A stretch of 64,000 nt of DNA from Candidatus Binataceae bacterium (GTDB taxonomy: Bacteria > Desulfobacterota > Binatia > Binatales > Binataceae). A program made the position numbers and the translations under genes. Where the stretch lies: assembly GCA_015478645.1 (NCBI GenBank), contig JADMIL010000002.1, forward strand, positions 1 to 64,000. Reading direction: 5' to 3'. The notes below the pieces were generated by a model that ran no database searches, was not told where the DNA came from, and saw only the letters and a program-made list of their open reading frames with translations. Positions 18,734 to 28,211 of the stretch are shown here, piece by piece (the stretch's first letter is position 1; each line of letters begins with the position of its first letter).

Positions 18734-19567
18734 TTGGAAATCAAAGTTGGCTACGAATTAATCTATAATTGTCCTCGGCCGACGCCGATGATGCTTCAGT
18801 TGAACATCCACTATTCGCGCGCGCCCGACATTGTCATTGCGGATCAGATGACGACCGATCCGGCCATTCCACTTTCAGCCTATCGCGATCGCTTCGATAA
18901 CTGGTGCACACGCCTAGTCGCTCCCGCCGGGCAGCTCAGGATAGCGAGCACGGCGGTGGTCAGAGACCCGGGTCAACCCGACCTCGTCGCGCCCACGGCG
19001 CGACAGCATTCGATCCAGGAATTGCCCGAAGAAGCGCTGCTTTTCCTGCTGGGAAGCCGTTACTGCGACACCGAGAAATTTTCCGAGGTGGCGTGGAACC
19101 TCTTTGGCCAGACTCCGCCCGGCTGGGAAAGGGTCCAGTCAATCTGTGATTTCGTTCATAACCATATCACATTTGGGTATGAGTATGCGCGTAATACCAG
19201 AACAGCCTGGGAAGCGTACAATGAGCGGATAGGCGTTTGCCGCGATTATGCTCATCTGGCTATTTCACTCTGCCGCTGCATGAACATCCCGGCGCGCTAC
19301 TGCACCGGCTATCTCGGCGACATTGGAATGCTGCCGCCGTTCGGTCCGATGGACTTTGCCGCCTGGTTCGAGGCCTATCTCGGAGGACGCTGGTATACTT
19401 TCGATGCGCGCAACAATATGCCACGGATCGGACGGATTCTGATGGCGCGCGGTCGCGATGCGATCGATGTCGCGATTGCCACCACCTTCGGACCCAATAC
19501 GCTGGTCAGCTTCAAGGTTTGGACCGACGAGGTAGTGGCTGGGCTCGCGGGGGGATATTCACAGTAG
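18734..19567 (+). CDS. Transglutaminase-like protein (second copy, divergent)
   Basis: GVCRDYAHLAISLCRCMNIPARYCTGYLGD; FAAWFEAYLGGRWYTFDARNN; probable TTG start. Confidence 0.9.
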   Translation: MEIKVGYELIYNCPRPTPMMLQLNIHYSRAPDIVIADQMTTDPAIPLSAYRDRFDNWCTRLVAPAGQLRIASTAVVRDPGQPDLVAPTARQHSIQELPEEALLFLLGSRYCDTEKFSEVAWNLFGQTPPGWERVQSICDFVHNHITFGYEYARNTRTAWEAYNERIGVCRDYAHLAISLCRCMNIPARYCTGYLGDIGMLPPFGPMDFAAWFEAYLGGRWYTFDARNNMPRIGRILMARGRDAIDVAIATTFGPNTLVSFKVWTDEVVAGLAGGYSQ

Positions 19568-19599
19568 CGGCGTGGCGATCGCATCGGGAGGAAGTGAAC

Positions 19600-21105
19600 G
19601 TGGTGAGGAGGGTGACCGGGTCGATCGGGACACGTTCATTATTGCTAGTCGCGATCATCGTCGGCACCGGCCTCTTCGGATTGGTTCGCGCTACCCTCGC
19701 TGCCGGGCCTGATTCAACCGGCGACACACATTCGACGGCGGCGCCGGGCGTATTGGCAAATCCTGCGCCGCATTATACTTCGAGCGTCGCGGAGAGAGCG
19801 GCAAACGAGCCCGACCAGTTCTGGAATTGGCACTTTCAGAATACCGACATCGTGCAGGGCGATCCGAGTTTTTCAGCCAAGTACTACGGTCCAAACAGCC
19901 TCAACAGCGAGGGTGAGGTGCAAGAGACAGTAGCCGCGGACCTGTTTGCCGGCGTGCGGCTATGGCGTGGTGCCGAGGCGCACGTCGACGGACTGATGTG
20001 GCAAGGATTCGGGCTGAGTAAAACCTTTGGCATCGAGGCATTTCCCAACGGTGACGCCTATAAATTCGGCACGACGACTCCCAATTTTATGATTGCGCGG
20101 CTGTTTATACGTCAAACCTTTGGCTTGGGCGGCGAACAGGCGAGCGTGCCCGACGGCCAGCTCACGCTCGCCGGCAAACAGGATATCGCACGGCTGACGC
20201 TAACCGTCGGTCGAATAAGTCTCCTGGACATTTTCGACCACAACACCTACGCCCAGGATCCGCAATCCCAGTTTTTGAATTGGGCGATGATCGGCAATAT
20301 CACTTGGGATTACCCGGCGGATCCCAACGGCTACACCACCGGAATTGCGCTGGAACTGAATCAGCCAAAATGGGCTCTGCGCTACGGATTTTTCCTGATG
20401 TCGAACGTTCAGAACAGCTTCACGGGTGACGACCAGGTCTTGATGTGGCGCCCGATCGGCGCGACCGGATCAGCCGGCGCCTACGGCCCGTTTTTGCACG
20501 ACTGGGGAATGGTGGTGGAATATGAGCGCCGCTACAGCATCAACGGTCGTCCGGGTGCGATTCGCCTTCTGCCCTGGCTCAATGAAGCTAATATGGTCAG
20601 TAATCATGCCGCGGTCTCCATTCTCAAGGCTGATGGTCCGGGAGCGAACATCTCGGCGGCGCAGGGCTACCGCAACAAGTACGGCATCGGCTTGAACTGG
20701 GAACAACTAGTTACTGAAAACGTCGGGCTCTTTTCGCGCCTGGGCTCGAATGACGGTCAGGACCAGGCGTGGGCCTATACCGACGCCAACTGGTCGGTGT
20801 CAATCGGCATGAGCGTCAAAGGCGCCGCATGGCATCGGATCGGCGACATTTTCGGCGTCGCCGGCGTGGTGAGCGGCGCCTGGCGTGCGAATCAGAAATT
20901 CCTCGAGGCCGGCGGCTTGGGCATCCTGGCCGGCGACAGCGCGCTGACTTATGGCACCGAGAAGGTTGTGGAAACCTACTACGATTTTCCCGTCTGGGAA
21001 ACGGTCCGTGCGGCCGTCGATTACCAGTTCATCAGCAATCCGGCCTTCAATCGAGATCGCGGGCCAGTGTCGGTATTTGGCGCAAGACTCCACTGGGAAT
21101 TGTAA
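19600..21105 (+). CDS. OprB-like carbohydrate-selective porin
   Basis: Signal-like N-terminus; FLNWAMIGNITWDYPADPNGYTTGIALELNQPKWALRYGFFLM; C-terminal strand VFGARLHWEL; start set at GTG after GGAGG, the ORF-track start at 19237 overlaps the upstream gene. Confidence 0.7.
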   Translation: MVRRVTGSIGTRSLLLVAIIVGTGLFGLVRATLAAGPDSTGDTHSTAAPGVLANPAPHYTSSVAERAANEPDQFWNWHFQNTDIVQGDPSFSAKYYGPNSLNSEGEVQETVAADLFAGVRLWRGAEAHVDGLMWQGFGLSKTFGIEAFPNGDAYKFGTTTPNFMIARLFIRQTFGLGGEQASVPDGQLTLAGKQDIARLTLTVGRISLLDIFDHNTYAQDPQSQFLNWAMIGNITWDYPADPNGYTTGIALELNQPKWALRYGFFLMSNVQNSFTGDDQVLMWRPIGATGSAGAYGPFLHDWGMVVEYERRYSINGRPGAIRLLPWLNEANMVSNHAAVSILKADGPGANISAAQGYRNKYGIGLNWEQLVTENVGLFSRLGSNDGQDQAWAYTDANWSVSIGMSVKGAAWHRIGDIFGVAGVVSGAWRANQKFLEAGGLGILAGDSALTYGTEKVVETYYDFPVWETVRAAVDYQFISNPAFNRDRGPVSVFGARLHWEL

Positions 21106-21320
21106 AGCGGCCAAAGGTGGCTTATCGGCAATTGAGTCATAAGCATCAAATTTCTCGGTGGAAAATTCCTCGCCGGTCAGGCTCGCCTGCGCCAGAAACA
21201 GGTGCATTTTCTGCGCGGTGATGAACGGCTCGCTCCTGTGCTGAGCACTTCATATTTGTAATCGGATGAGCGCGGACCAGCCATAGGTTCGCATAGTTAG
21301 TTGCTGCCGCCCAACCACCA

Positions 21321-22028
21321 TCAGCCTATTGAAACACCGAGAAGCCGCCCGATGAGGGCGGTCCCGGCCATCGCGATGCCGCCTCCAATAGTCACTCGCA
21401 ACGCCGCCCGGACGAGTGGCGCACCACCCAGATGACCGCCAAATGCACCCAGGGCGGCGAGGCTGATCAGTGATATCACCGCAGTCCCGAGGATATCCAC
21501 GGACTGCGGCACGACGATGAGGGCGGCAATCGGGAGTGCCGCGAATGATGCGAAGCTGGCAGCCGAAATCCACGCCGCTTGCAGGGGGCGAGCAAGGGCA
21601 CTGATCTCGATTCCCAGCTCGTCGCGCAGATGCGAATCCAGCCGGTTACGCGAGCTGAGCTGCTTAGCAACTTGCATCGCCAGATCTTTTTCGAGCCCGC
21701 GCTTCATATAGATCATCGCAAGCTCGTTCAATTCAGCTCCCGGCGCATTGGCGAGTTCTTTCCGTTCAATCTCTATATCGGCCTGCTGCGAGTCGCGCTG
21801 TGCACTAACCGAGACGTATTCACCGACGGCCATCGACATCGAACCAGCCACCAGGCCGGCAATCCCGGCGACTAAAATGGCGTGCTTCGAACCGGCGGCG
21901 GCGGCGACGCCGATAATAAGACTCGCCGTCGAGACGATCCCATCGTCGGCGCCAAGCACCGCGGCGCGCAGCCATCCGGAACGTTTACTCCGATGCACTT
22001 CCCGTCGTCGTTGCGGATCACGATTCAC
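21321..22028 (-). CDS. VIT1/CCC1-family membrane transporter-like protein
   Basis: LRAAVLGADDGIVSTASLIIGVAAA; SMSMAVGEYVSVSAQRDSQ; multi-TM C-terminus. Confidence 0.9.
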   Translation of the reverse strand: MNRDPQRRREVHRSKRSGWLRAAVLGADDGIVSTASLIIGVAAAAGSKHAILVAGIAGLVAGSMSMAVGEYVSVSAQRDSQQADIEIERKELANAPGAELNELAMIYMKRGLEKDLAMQVAKQLSSRNRLDSHLRDELGIEISALARPLQAAWISAASFASFAALPIAALIVVPQSVDILGTAVISLISLAALGAFGGHLGGAPLVRAALRVTIGGGIAMAGTALIGRLLGVSIG

Positions 22029-22321
22029 TGGCCAACCTCGGTCGATAAGATATCGTGATTGCCAGGGCGCTCACGCCTTCCAGCGCGGTCACCCGAGGCA
22101 AGGGCGTAATACTCAATGATGCGGCGAGGGGCATCCTTGTGTCGAGCAAGACTAAATTAATTTTGGATAATTCGATCAACGATAGACTCAGGATTTCGCC
22201 GGCTGCGTATCCTCGGTAGAATCGCGCTACCGATGGATTAGTCCAGCACGCAACCGCGGCAATCCCGGGGTTAGACGGCTCGACCGTCCAAGATGCGGCG
22301 GCGCACCATCAGGAGACAGCA

Positions 22322-23374
22322 ATGGATTTCGGGGTAATCTTTCTCTCGCATGTCGAGAGCTACAAAGACGTAATGTTTGCCGAGAGCAAAGGGTTCTCGC
22401 ACGCCTGGTTCGGCGATTCCCAGATGGTCTGGGGCGACGTCTATCAGTGCATGGCGCTGTGCGCGGCCAAGACCTCGACGATCAAACTGGGGACCAACGT
22501 CACTAATCCGAGCTCGCGGATTGCGCCGGTGACCGCGTGCAATTTTGCCACGCTCAACGTGCTCGCGCCGGGCCGCGTGATCATGGGTATCGGCACTGGC
22601 AATACCGCGCGGCGCACGCTCGGGATGCCGGCCGCCAAACTGGCGGAACTCAAGAGCCACGTCGAGGTGTGCCGCGGGTTGTTGAGCGGAGCGACCGTGC
22701 CTTACCAGGAGGGCGATCGGCGGCGCATGATCCGGTTTCTCGATCCGGCCAGCGGGATGATCGATCTCAAGCATCCGGTGCCGGTCTATATCGCCGGGAG
22801 CGGCCCGAAGACGCTCGAGCTGGCGGGCGAAATCGGCGATGGGGTGATCCTTTTCGGGACCGTCGGCGACAGCCTGCTCGGCTACACCATGAGCCATATC
22901 CGGCGCGGCGCCGAGCGCGCGGGCAAGCGGATGGAAGACCTGTATATCGTGGTCGTGACCGCCTTTCACCTGACTAAGCCGGGCGAAAAACTGGCCGCGC
23001 TGCAGCAGGCGGTGGGGCCGCTGGTCGCTTCAGAATGTAATATCTTCGCTCTTTCGGTTACTAATCCGTATGAGCTGCCGGGTGATATCCGCGACGACCT
23101 GATGGCCTTCAAAAATGCCTACCGAACGCCGAATACGCCGATCGAGACGCGCCACCTGGAGCTCTACACGGGCTATTGTGCCGAGTTCAAACCCGAGCAT
23201 GCGCCGCTGGTGACCGAACGGATGATCAAGGAGACCACGCTTACCGGCACGCCGGCCGAGCTTCGCGCGCGTGTCGCCAAGATGCAGGCGATGGGCGTGC
23301 GGCAAGTGACGATCGCCGGAGGCTCCCGCGAGATAAGTGAGTTCGCCACCCACATCATGGACGAAATGCGGTAA
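22322..23374 (+). CDS. LLM-class flavin-dependent oxidoreductase (F420/methylene-H4MPT reductase-like)
   Basis: MDFGVIFLSHVESYKDVMFAESKGFSHAWFGDSQM; GRVIMGIGTGNTARR; PVYIAGSGPKTLELAGEIGDGVILFG. Confidence 0.88.
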   Translation: MDFGVIFLSHVESYKDVMFAESKGFSHAWFGDSQMVWGDVYQCMALCAAKTSTIKLGTNVTNPSSRIAPVTACNFATLNVLAPGRVIMGIGTGNTARRTLGMPAAKLAELKSHVEVCRGLLSGATVPYQEGDRRRMIRFLDPASGMIDLKHPVPVYIAGSGPKTLELAGEIGDGVILFGTVGDSLLGYTMSHIRRGAERAGKRMEDLYIVVVTAFHLTKPGEKLAALQQAVGPLVASECNIFALSVTNPYELPGDIRDDLMAFKNAYRTPNTPIETRHLELYTGYCAEFKPEHAPLVTERMIKETTLTGTPAELRARVAKMQAMGVRQVTIAGGSREISEFATHIMDEMR

Positions 23375-23431
23375 CGACATCCGCCAGTATGGTCGCGCGC
23401 AGCGCCGCGCGCGATTGGCGAGGCGCGCGGA

Positions 23432-24409
23432 TCAATGGCGGCGGGCGGCGCGGATTTTCGCCATCATCGCGAAGAGTTCCACGATGCCCGGAGTGGCCGC
23501 GGCGCCGCCGGAAAATTCGCCGTAGAGCGTCGCGACGTTGACGACGATCCGTTCGGCGTCGCCCCACGACGCGTAGTCGGTCAGCGCGATGTCCTGGGCG
23601 GCCTCGAACACCGGCATCCCGGCGTCGTAGCGGCGACGCGCCTCGCGCGCGATGTATTCGAGATAGCCCTTGACGGCGGCGACGCCCTTTTTGTCGGTGA
23701 GCGGGCCGTGGCCGGGGACGACGGTGTCGACGTCGAGGTCGAGCATCAACTGGCAGGCCTTGATCCAGTTGCCGATCGGGCCGGCCCAGATTATCGGATG
23801 GCCGTTGATGAACAGGATGTCGCCGGTGTAGACCACGCGGTCGGCCGGGACGTAGGCCAGCACGTCGCCGCGGGTATGGGCCGGGCCAACCTCGATCAGC
23901 CGGACGGTCTTGCCGCCGACCGGGTAATCGAGGGTGCCGGTGAAGGTCCGCGTGGGCATCGCGACGTTGATGCCGTCGAAGTCGAAGGGGGCGAAAATCT
24001 CGGCGAAGAAGCGGCCCGCCTCGCCCATCTGCGCGGCGTTATTTTTGAAATCGGCGAGGCGTTTCGAGCCGCCGTCAAGGCGCATCTCTTCGGCGCAGGC
24101 GGCCGACGTGACAATTTCGGCGCCGGCAACCAGTTCGTTGCCAAAACAATGGTCGCCGTTGGAATGCGTATTGACCAGGGTGCCGATGCGCGCGGTGGCT
24201 TGCGGCTCCGCGCGGCGCATCGCGTCGAGCATCATGCGGGTCAGCGGCAGATCGAAGAGCGTATCGACCAGCAGGGATTGGCCGCCGTCGACCACCAGGC
24301 CGGCATTGCTCCAGCCCCACGATCCGTCGGGCTGCAGATACGCGTAGCATCCATTGCCCAGGTCATGGAGTCCCTTGGTGTAAGTCCGGCCACTCGCGGT
24401 TGCGCCCAT
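23432..24409 (-). CDS. MBL-fold metallo-hydrolase
   Basis: VNTHSNGDHCFGNELV (HxxxDH), GPAHTRGDVLAYVP, VPGHGPL. Confidence 0.9.
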   Translation of the reverse strand: MGATASGRTYTKGLHDLGNGCYAYLQPDGSWGWSNAGLVVDGGQSLLVDTLFDLPLTRMMLDAMRRAEPQATARIGTLVNTHSNGDHCFGNELVAGAEIVTSAACAEEMRLDGGSKRLADFKNNAAQMGEAGRFFAEIFAPFDFDGINVAMPTRTFTGTLDYPVGGKTVRLIEVGPAHTRGDVLAYVPADRVVYTGDILFINGHPIIWAGPIGNWIKACQLMLDLDVDTVVPGHGPLTDKKGVAAVKGYLEYIAREARRRYDAGMPVFEAAQDIALTDYASWGDAERIVVNVATLYGEFSGGAAATPGIVELFAMMAKIRAARRH

Positions 24410-24460
24410 CGTGATACCTCGGCGAAGCGATGATGACCGAGACTTAGCATCGCGCACCCG

Positions 24461-26278
24461 TCACGCGCCAGAATGGCGATCGGAGCGCTGATGGGCGGGG
24501 CCCTGCGCGCGCGTCAGGTTTTGCGCGGTATTGATCAGAAAGACGTGGGTGAAAGCCTGGGGAAAATTGCCCAGTTGGCGGCGCGCGCGCGGATCATACT
24601 CCTCGGCCAGCAGACCGACGTCGTTGCACAGGCCGACCAGCCGCTCGAAGATCGCGCGCGCCTCGGCGTAGCGACCCATTATCGCGAGGTTGTCGGCGAG
24701 CCAGAAGGTGCAGGGCAGGAAGGCGCCTTCGCCGGGCGGCAGACCGTCAACGCCGTTGGCGGAGCCGCTCGCATAGCGCATCACCAGGCCGTCGACCAGC
24801 AAGTCTTTCTGGATCGCCGCGACCGTGCCAATGACGCGCGGGTCGCTGGCCGGGAGGAAGCCGACCAGCGGGATCATCAGGAGCGCGGCGTCGAGGGTCG
24901 TTGCGCCATAATACTGGACGAAGGAGTTGAGCGCGGGGTTGAAGCCGTTGCGGCAGACGTCGGCGTGAATCTCGTCGCGCAGCGCGCGCCAGCGATCAAT
25001 CGGTCCGGACAGTCCGTGATGCTGGACCGCCTTGACGGCGCGATCGATGGCCACCCAGGCCATCACCTTGGAGTGGGTGAAATTGCGGCGCGGACCGCGC
25101 ACCTCCCAGATGCCCTCGTCGGGATCGCGCCAATGCTTTTCGACGAATTCGACCAGTGCCAGTCCGACTTGCCAGGCGTCCTCACCGGGGTTGAGACCGT
25201 GCTGGCGCGCGGTGTGAAACACGTCCATGATCTCGCCGAAGACGTCGAGCTGGAACTGGTCGTGGGCGGCGTTGCCGAGGCGCACCGGGCGGCTTTGCTC
25301 GAAGCCGGGCAGCCACGATGCCTCCAGCTCGGTGAGACGGCGCTCGCCCGCGATGCCGTACATGATCTGGATTTGGCTCGGGTCGCCGGCGACCGAGCGC
25401 AGCAGCCATTGATGCCATTCCGTTGCCTCCTCGGTGTAGCCAGAGGTTAACATGGCGTAGAGCGTGAAGGTGGCGTCGCGCAGCCAGCAATAGCGGTAAT
25501 CCCAGTTGCGCACGCCGCCGATCGCCTCGGGCAGCGAGGTGGTGGGCGCGGCGACAATGCCGCCGGTCGGGCTATAGGTCAGCGCCTTGAGCGTAATCAG
25601 CGAGCGGATGACGGCGGCGCGCCATTCGCTGTCGCAGATCAGGCGCGCGGCCCATTGGCGCCAGTAGGCTTCGGTCTCCTCGAGCGCCCTGATCGGATGG
25701 CGCGTGGCGGATTCGGGCAGATGCGACGGATGCCAGGTCAGGGTGAAGGGAATCCGCTCGCCGGCGGCGACCCGGAATTGCGCGACGGAGGTGAGATTCT
25801 CGCCGCGCATCGCGACCGGCGTGCGCAGTTGCAGCGTGTCCGGACCGCCGACCGCGCTCAGGCCGTAATCGCGCTTGCGGACCCATGGCACGATATGTCC
25901 GTAGTCGAAGCGAAACGCCGCCTGCATGCTCATCGGGACGATGCCGCGCCGGCCCTCGACGATGCGGACCAGATCGACGCGGCCGTCGTGCAGGGCCGGC
26001 GGCATGAAATCGATGAGCGCGGCGCGCGAGCCGTCGGCGAGTTCGAATTCGGTTTCAAGGATCAGCGTGTCGCCGCGATAAGTGCGGCGCACGGCAACGG
26101 CCTCGGCGGCGGGGGCGAGGAGCCAGCGCCCATTTTCCGGCGTGCCGAGGATCGCGGCGAAGCAGGCGCCCGAATCGAAGCGCGGCATGCACAGCCAGTC
26201 GATCGAGCCGTCGCGCCCGACCAGCGCGGCGGTGCGCGTATTGCCAATCAGGGCGTAGTCCTCGATGCGCATTGCCAT
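24461..26278 (-). CDS. Glycoside hydrolase family 15 protein (trehalase/glucoamylase-like)
   Basis: MAMRIEDYALIGNTRTAALVGRDGSIDWLCMPRFDSGACFAAILG; GGVRNWDYRYCWLRDATFTLYAM. Confidence 0.93.
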   Translation of the reverse strand: MAMRIEDYALIGNTRTAALVGRDGSIDWLCMPRFDSGACFAAILGTPENGRWLLAPAAEAVAVRRTYRGDTLILETEFELADGSRAALIDFMPPALHDGRVDLVRIVEGRRGIVPMSMQAAFRFDYGHIVPWVRKRDYGLSAVGGPDTLQLRTPVAMRGENLTSVAQFRVAAGERIPFTLTWHPSHLPESATRHPIRALEETEAYWRQWAARLICDSEWRAAVIRSLITLKALTYSPTGGIVAAPTTSLPEAIGGVRNWDYRYCWLRDATFTLYAMLTSGYTEEATEWHQWLLRSVAGDPSQIQIMYGIAGERRLTELEASWLPGFEQSRPVRLGNAAHDQFQLDVFGEIMDVFHTARQHGLNPGEDAWQVGLALVEFVEKHWRDPDEGIWEVRGPRRNFTHSKVMAWVAIDRAVKAVQHHGLSGPIDRWRALRDEIHADVCRNGFNPALNSFVQYYGATTLDAALLMIPLVGFLPASDPRVIGTVAAIQKDLLVDGLVMRYASGSANGVDGLPPGEGAFLPCTFWLADNLAIMGRYAEARAIFERLVGLCNDVGLLAEEYDPRARRQLGNFPQAFTHVFLINTAQNLTRAQGPAHQRSDRHSGA

Positions 26279-26443
26279 AGTAAGAATCTCGCAAGAGCCG
26301 CGGGTCCCGCTCGCCCATCGCGGATTATATCCGCCGCACGGCCGTGTCCCAAGTCCGTCGCACGGTGCATTTCGGCGCGAGTTGCGGTATCTGTGAGGCA
26401 TATTTGGCCAACCGCACGGAGCGGAGCGCGGGAGGGACTGGCG

Positions 26444-27253
26444 ATGGGACGTCTCGACGGAAAAATCGCGCTGATAGTTGGCGGTGGCGCCGACGGTCCG
26501 CCCAACGCGGGCGAGCAACTTTCGATCGGCAACGGCCGCGCGACGGCAATCATGTGCGCGCGCGAGGGCGCCGCGGTGATGGTCGCCGACCTCAACCTGG
26601 CGCTGGCCGAGGAGACCGCGGCCGCAATCAGAGCCGCGGGCGGGATCGCCCACGCGATCGCTTGCGACGTGAGCCGGGAAGAGGATTGCCGGCGCGCGGT
26701 CGAGGAGACCGTCGCGCGCTTCGGCGCGATCCATCTGATGGTCAACAACGTCGGTATCGCGATCGGCGGCGCGCTTTTGCGAACCGCCACCGATCAGTTC
26801 GACCGGATGTACACCGTCAACCTGCGCGGGCAGTTCTTGACGATGCGCTACGCGGTGCCCGAGATGATCAAGGCGGGCGGCGGCGCGATCGTCAACGTTT
26901 CGTCGCTGTCGGCGGTGATGGCCGGCGCCGGGATCGCTTACGAAGCGACCAAGGCGGCGCTGCTGGGACTCTCGCGATCGGCCGCGGTGCGTTATGCGCG
27001 CGACCACGTGCGCGTCAACACGATTCTTCCGGGGCTGATCAACTCCTCGATGGTGCGGCGCGAGATCGGCGATCGCGAGGCGCGCGTGGCGCCGCGGATT
27101 CCGCTCGGGCGCCAGGGCACGCCATGGGAGATCGCCACGGCGATCGTCTTTCTGCTCTCCGACGACGCGTCATATATTACCGGCACCGAACTGATCGTCG
27201 ACGGCGGCTTGCGTGCGGGCGAGGGCGTGCGCCGCCGCGACGCGGACCGCTGA
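26444..27253 (+). CDS. SDR-family oxidoreductase
   Basis: MGRLDGKIALIVGGGADG; NNVGIAIGG; VNVSSLSAVMAGAGIAYEATKAA (YxxxK); TGTELIVDGGL. Confidence 0.92.
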   Translation: MGRLDGKIALIVGGGADGPPNAGEQLSIGNGRATAIMCAREGAAVMVADLNLALAEETAAAIRAAGGIAHAIACDVSREEDCRRAVEETVARFGAIHLMVNNVGIAIGGALLRTATDQFDRMYTVNLRGQFLTMRYAVPEMIKAGGGAIVNVSSLSAVMAGAGIAYEATKAALLGLSRSAAVRYARDHVRVNTILPGLINSSMVRREIGDREARVAPRIPLGRQGTPWEIATAIVFLLSDDASYITGTELIVDGGLRAGEGVRRRDADR

Positions 27254-27337
27254 GGTATCGGTCGCCTTAACTTCGACCGCGCGGCGGACCGCGCCAAGGC
27301 GCTCGCACAAGCCCGTACGGTGGAGGAAATAGCTCAC

Positions 27338-28108
27338 ATGAAACTGTTTACATTCGCGACCAGTCCTTACGCGCGCAAGGTCCGTATCGTGCTCGATTAT
27401 AAGGGCGCGGCGTATGAGCCGGTCGAGCGCTGCTACTCGCTCGATCGCAAGGAAGACCTGCGCGATGCCTGCGCGCGCGCCGAAGTCCCGGTGCTCACGC
27501 TCGACGACGGCCGCACGATCGCCGACTCGACGATCATCTGCGAGTACCTCGAACAGGTGATTCCGGCGCCGCCGGTCTATCCGCGCGACGCCTATGAGCG
27601 CGCGCGCGTGCGCATGATCGAGGATCTCTGCGATCGCACGTTCGACGCGGTCGGCTTTGGCTACTTCCTGGGCGTGCTGCGCAGCGAAGCGCCCGAGGCG
27701 GCGGCAATCCGCGCGGCGGCGGTCGACGAATGCCGCGCGCTGCTCGAAGTGCTGGAGCGCGAACTCGGCGATCGCGACTATTTCTGCGGCGCGCCGAGCG
27801 TGGCCGACTTCACCGCGATCTGCCATGCACCATTGGCCCGTTCGATGAAGATCGATATGTCGGCGATGCCGCGGCTGCAAGCCTGGATGGAGCGGATGCG
27901 CAAGATTCCCGCGGTCGCCGCCGATCGCGAACGCGCCTCCAAGGCATGGGCCGGGGTGCATAATATCGCGGCCGAGTTCGAGGGCCCCGACGGCCGTATC
28001 CATTGGCGCGACAGCCGCCTGGAATGGCCCGTGCGCAACGGCTTTATCGACCTGGTGGCGCGTGAGTTCCACGCCGGCAAGATGATGTTTCCGCCGCGGG
28101 CCTCCTAG
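27338..28108 (+). CDS. Glutathione S-transferase family protein
   Basis: MKLFTFATSPYARKVRIVLDYKGAAYEPVE; VPVLTLDDGRTIADSTIICEYLEQ; PSVADFTAICHAPL. Confidence 0.88.
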   Translation: MKLFTFATSPYARKVRIVLDYKGAAYEPVERCYSLDRKEDLRDACARAEVPVLTLDDGRTIADSTIICEYLEQVIPAPPVYPRDAYERARVRMIEDLCDRTFDAVGFGYFLGVLRSEAPEAAAIRAAAVDECRALLEVLERELGDRDYFCGAPSVADFTAICHAPLARSMKIDMSAMPRLQAWMERMRKIPAVAADRERASKAWAGVHNIAAEFEGPDGRIHWRDSRLEWPVRNGFIDLVAREFHAGKMMFPPRAS

Positions 28109-28211
28109 CCCCGCGGCGCCGCTACCCGCGGAGCGCAATCAGCGCTATAGCTATTAGTGCAGGGCGACGAGCGTTCGACGAACGCCTCGAGGTCGCAGGA
28201 GGCGAGGGACC

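Noticed and set aside
19237-19599. N-terminal extension of the porin ORF
   Set aside because: Overlaps the second transglutaminase in another frame; a GGAGG-preceded GTG near 19600 followed by a signal-like hydrophobic segment is a better start.
20800-21207. 135-aa minus-strand ORF at the end of the porin gene
   Set aside because: Mostly antisense to the porin, no recognisable domain.
22029-22321. Possible tRNA-like or regulatory RNA in the AT-richer gap before the LLM gene at 22322
   Set aside because: Could not build a convincing cloverleaf or conserved motif by eye.
25655-26443. Upstream half of the ORF that contains the SDR
   Set aside because: Antisense to the GH15 gene; the SDR Rossmann start MGRLDGKIALIVGGG begins at 26444 after GGAGG.
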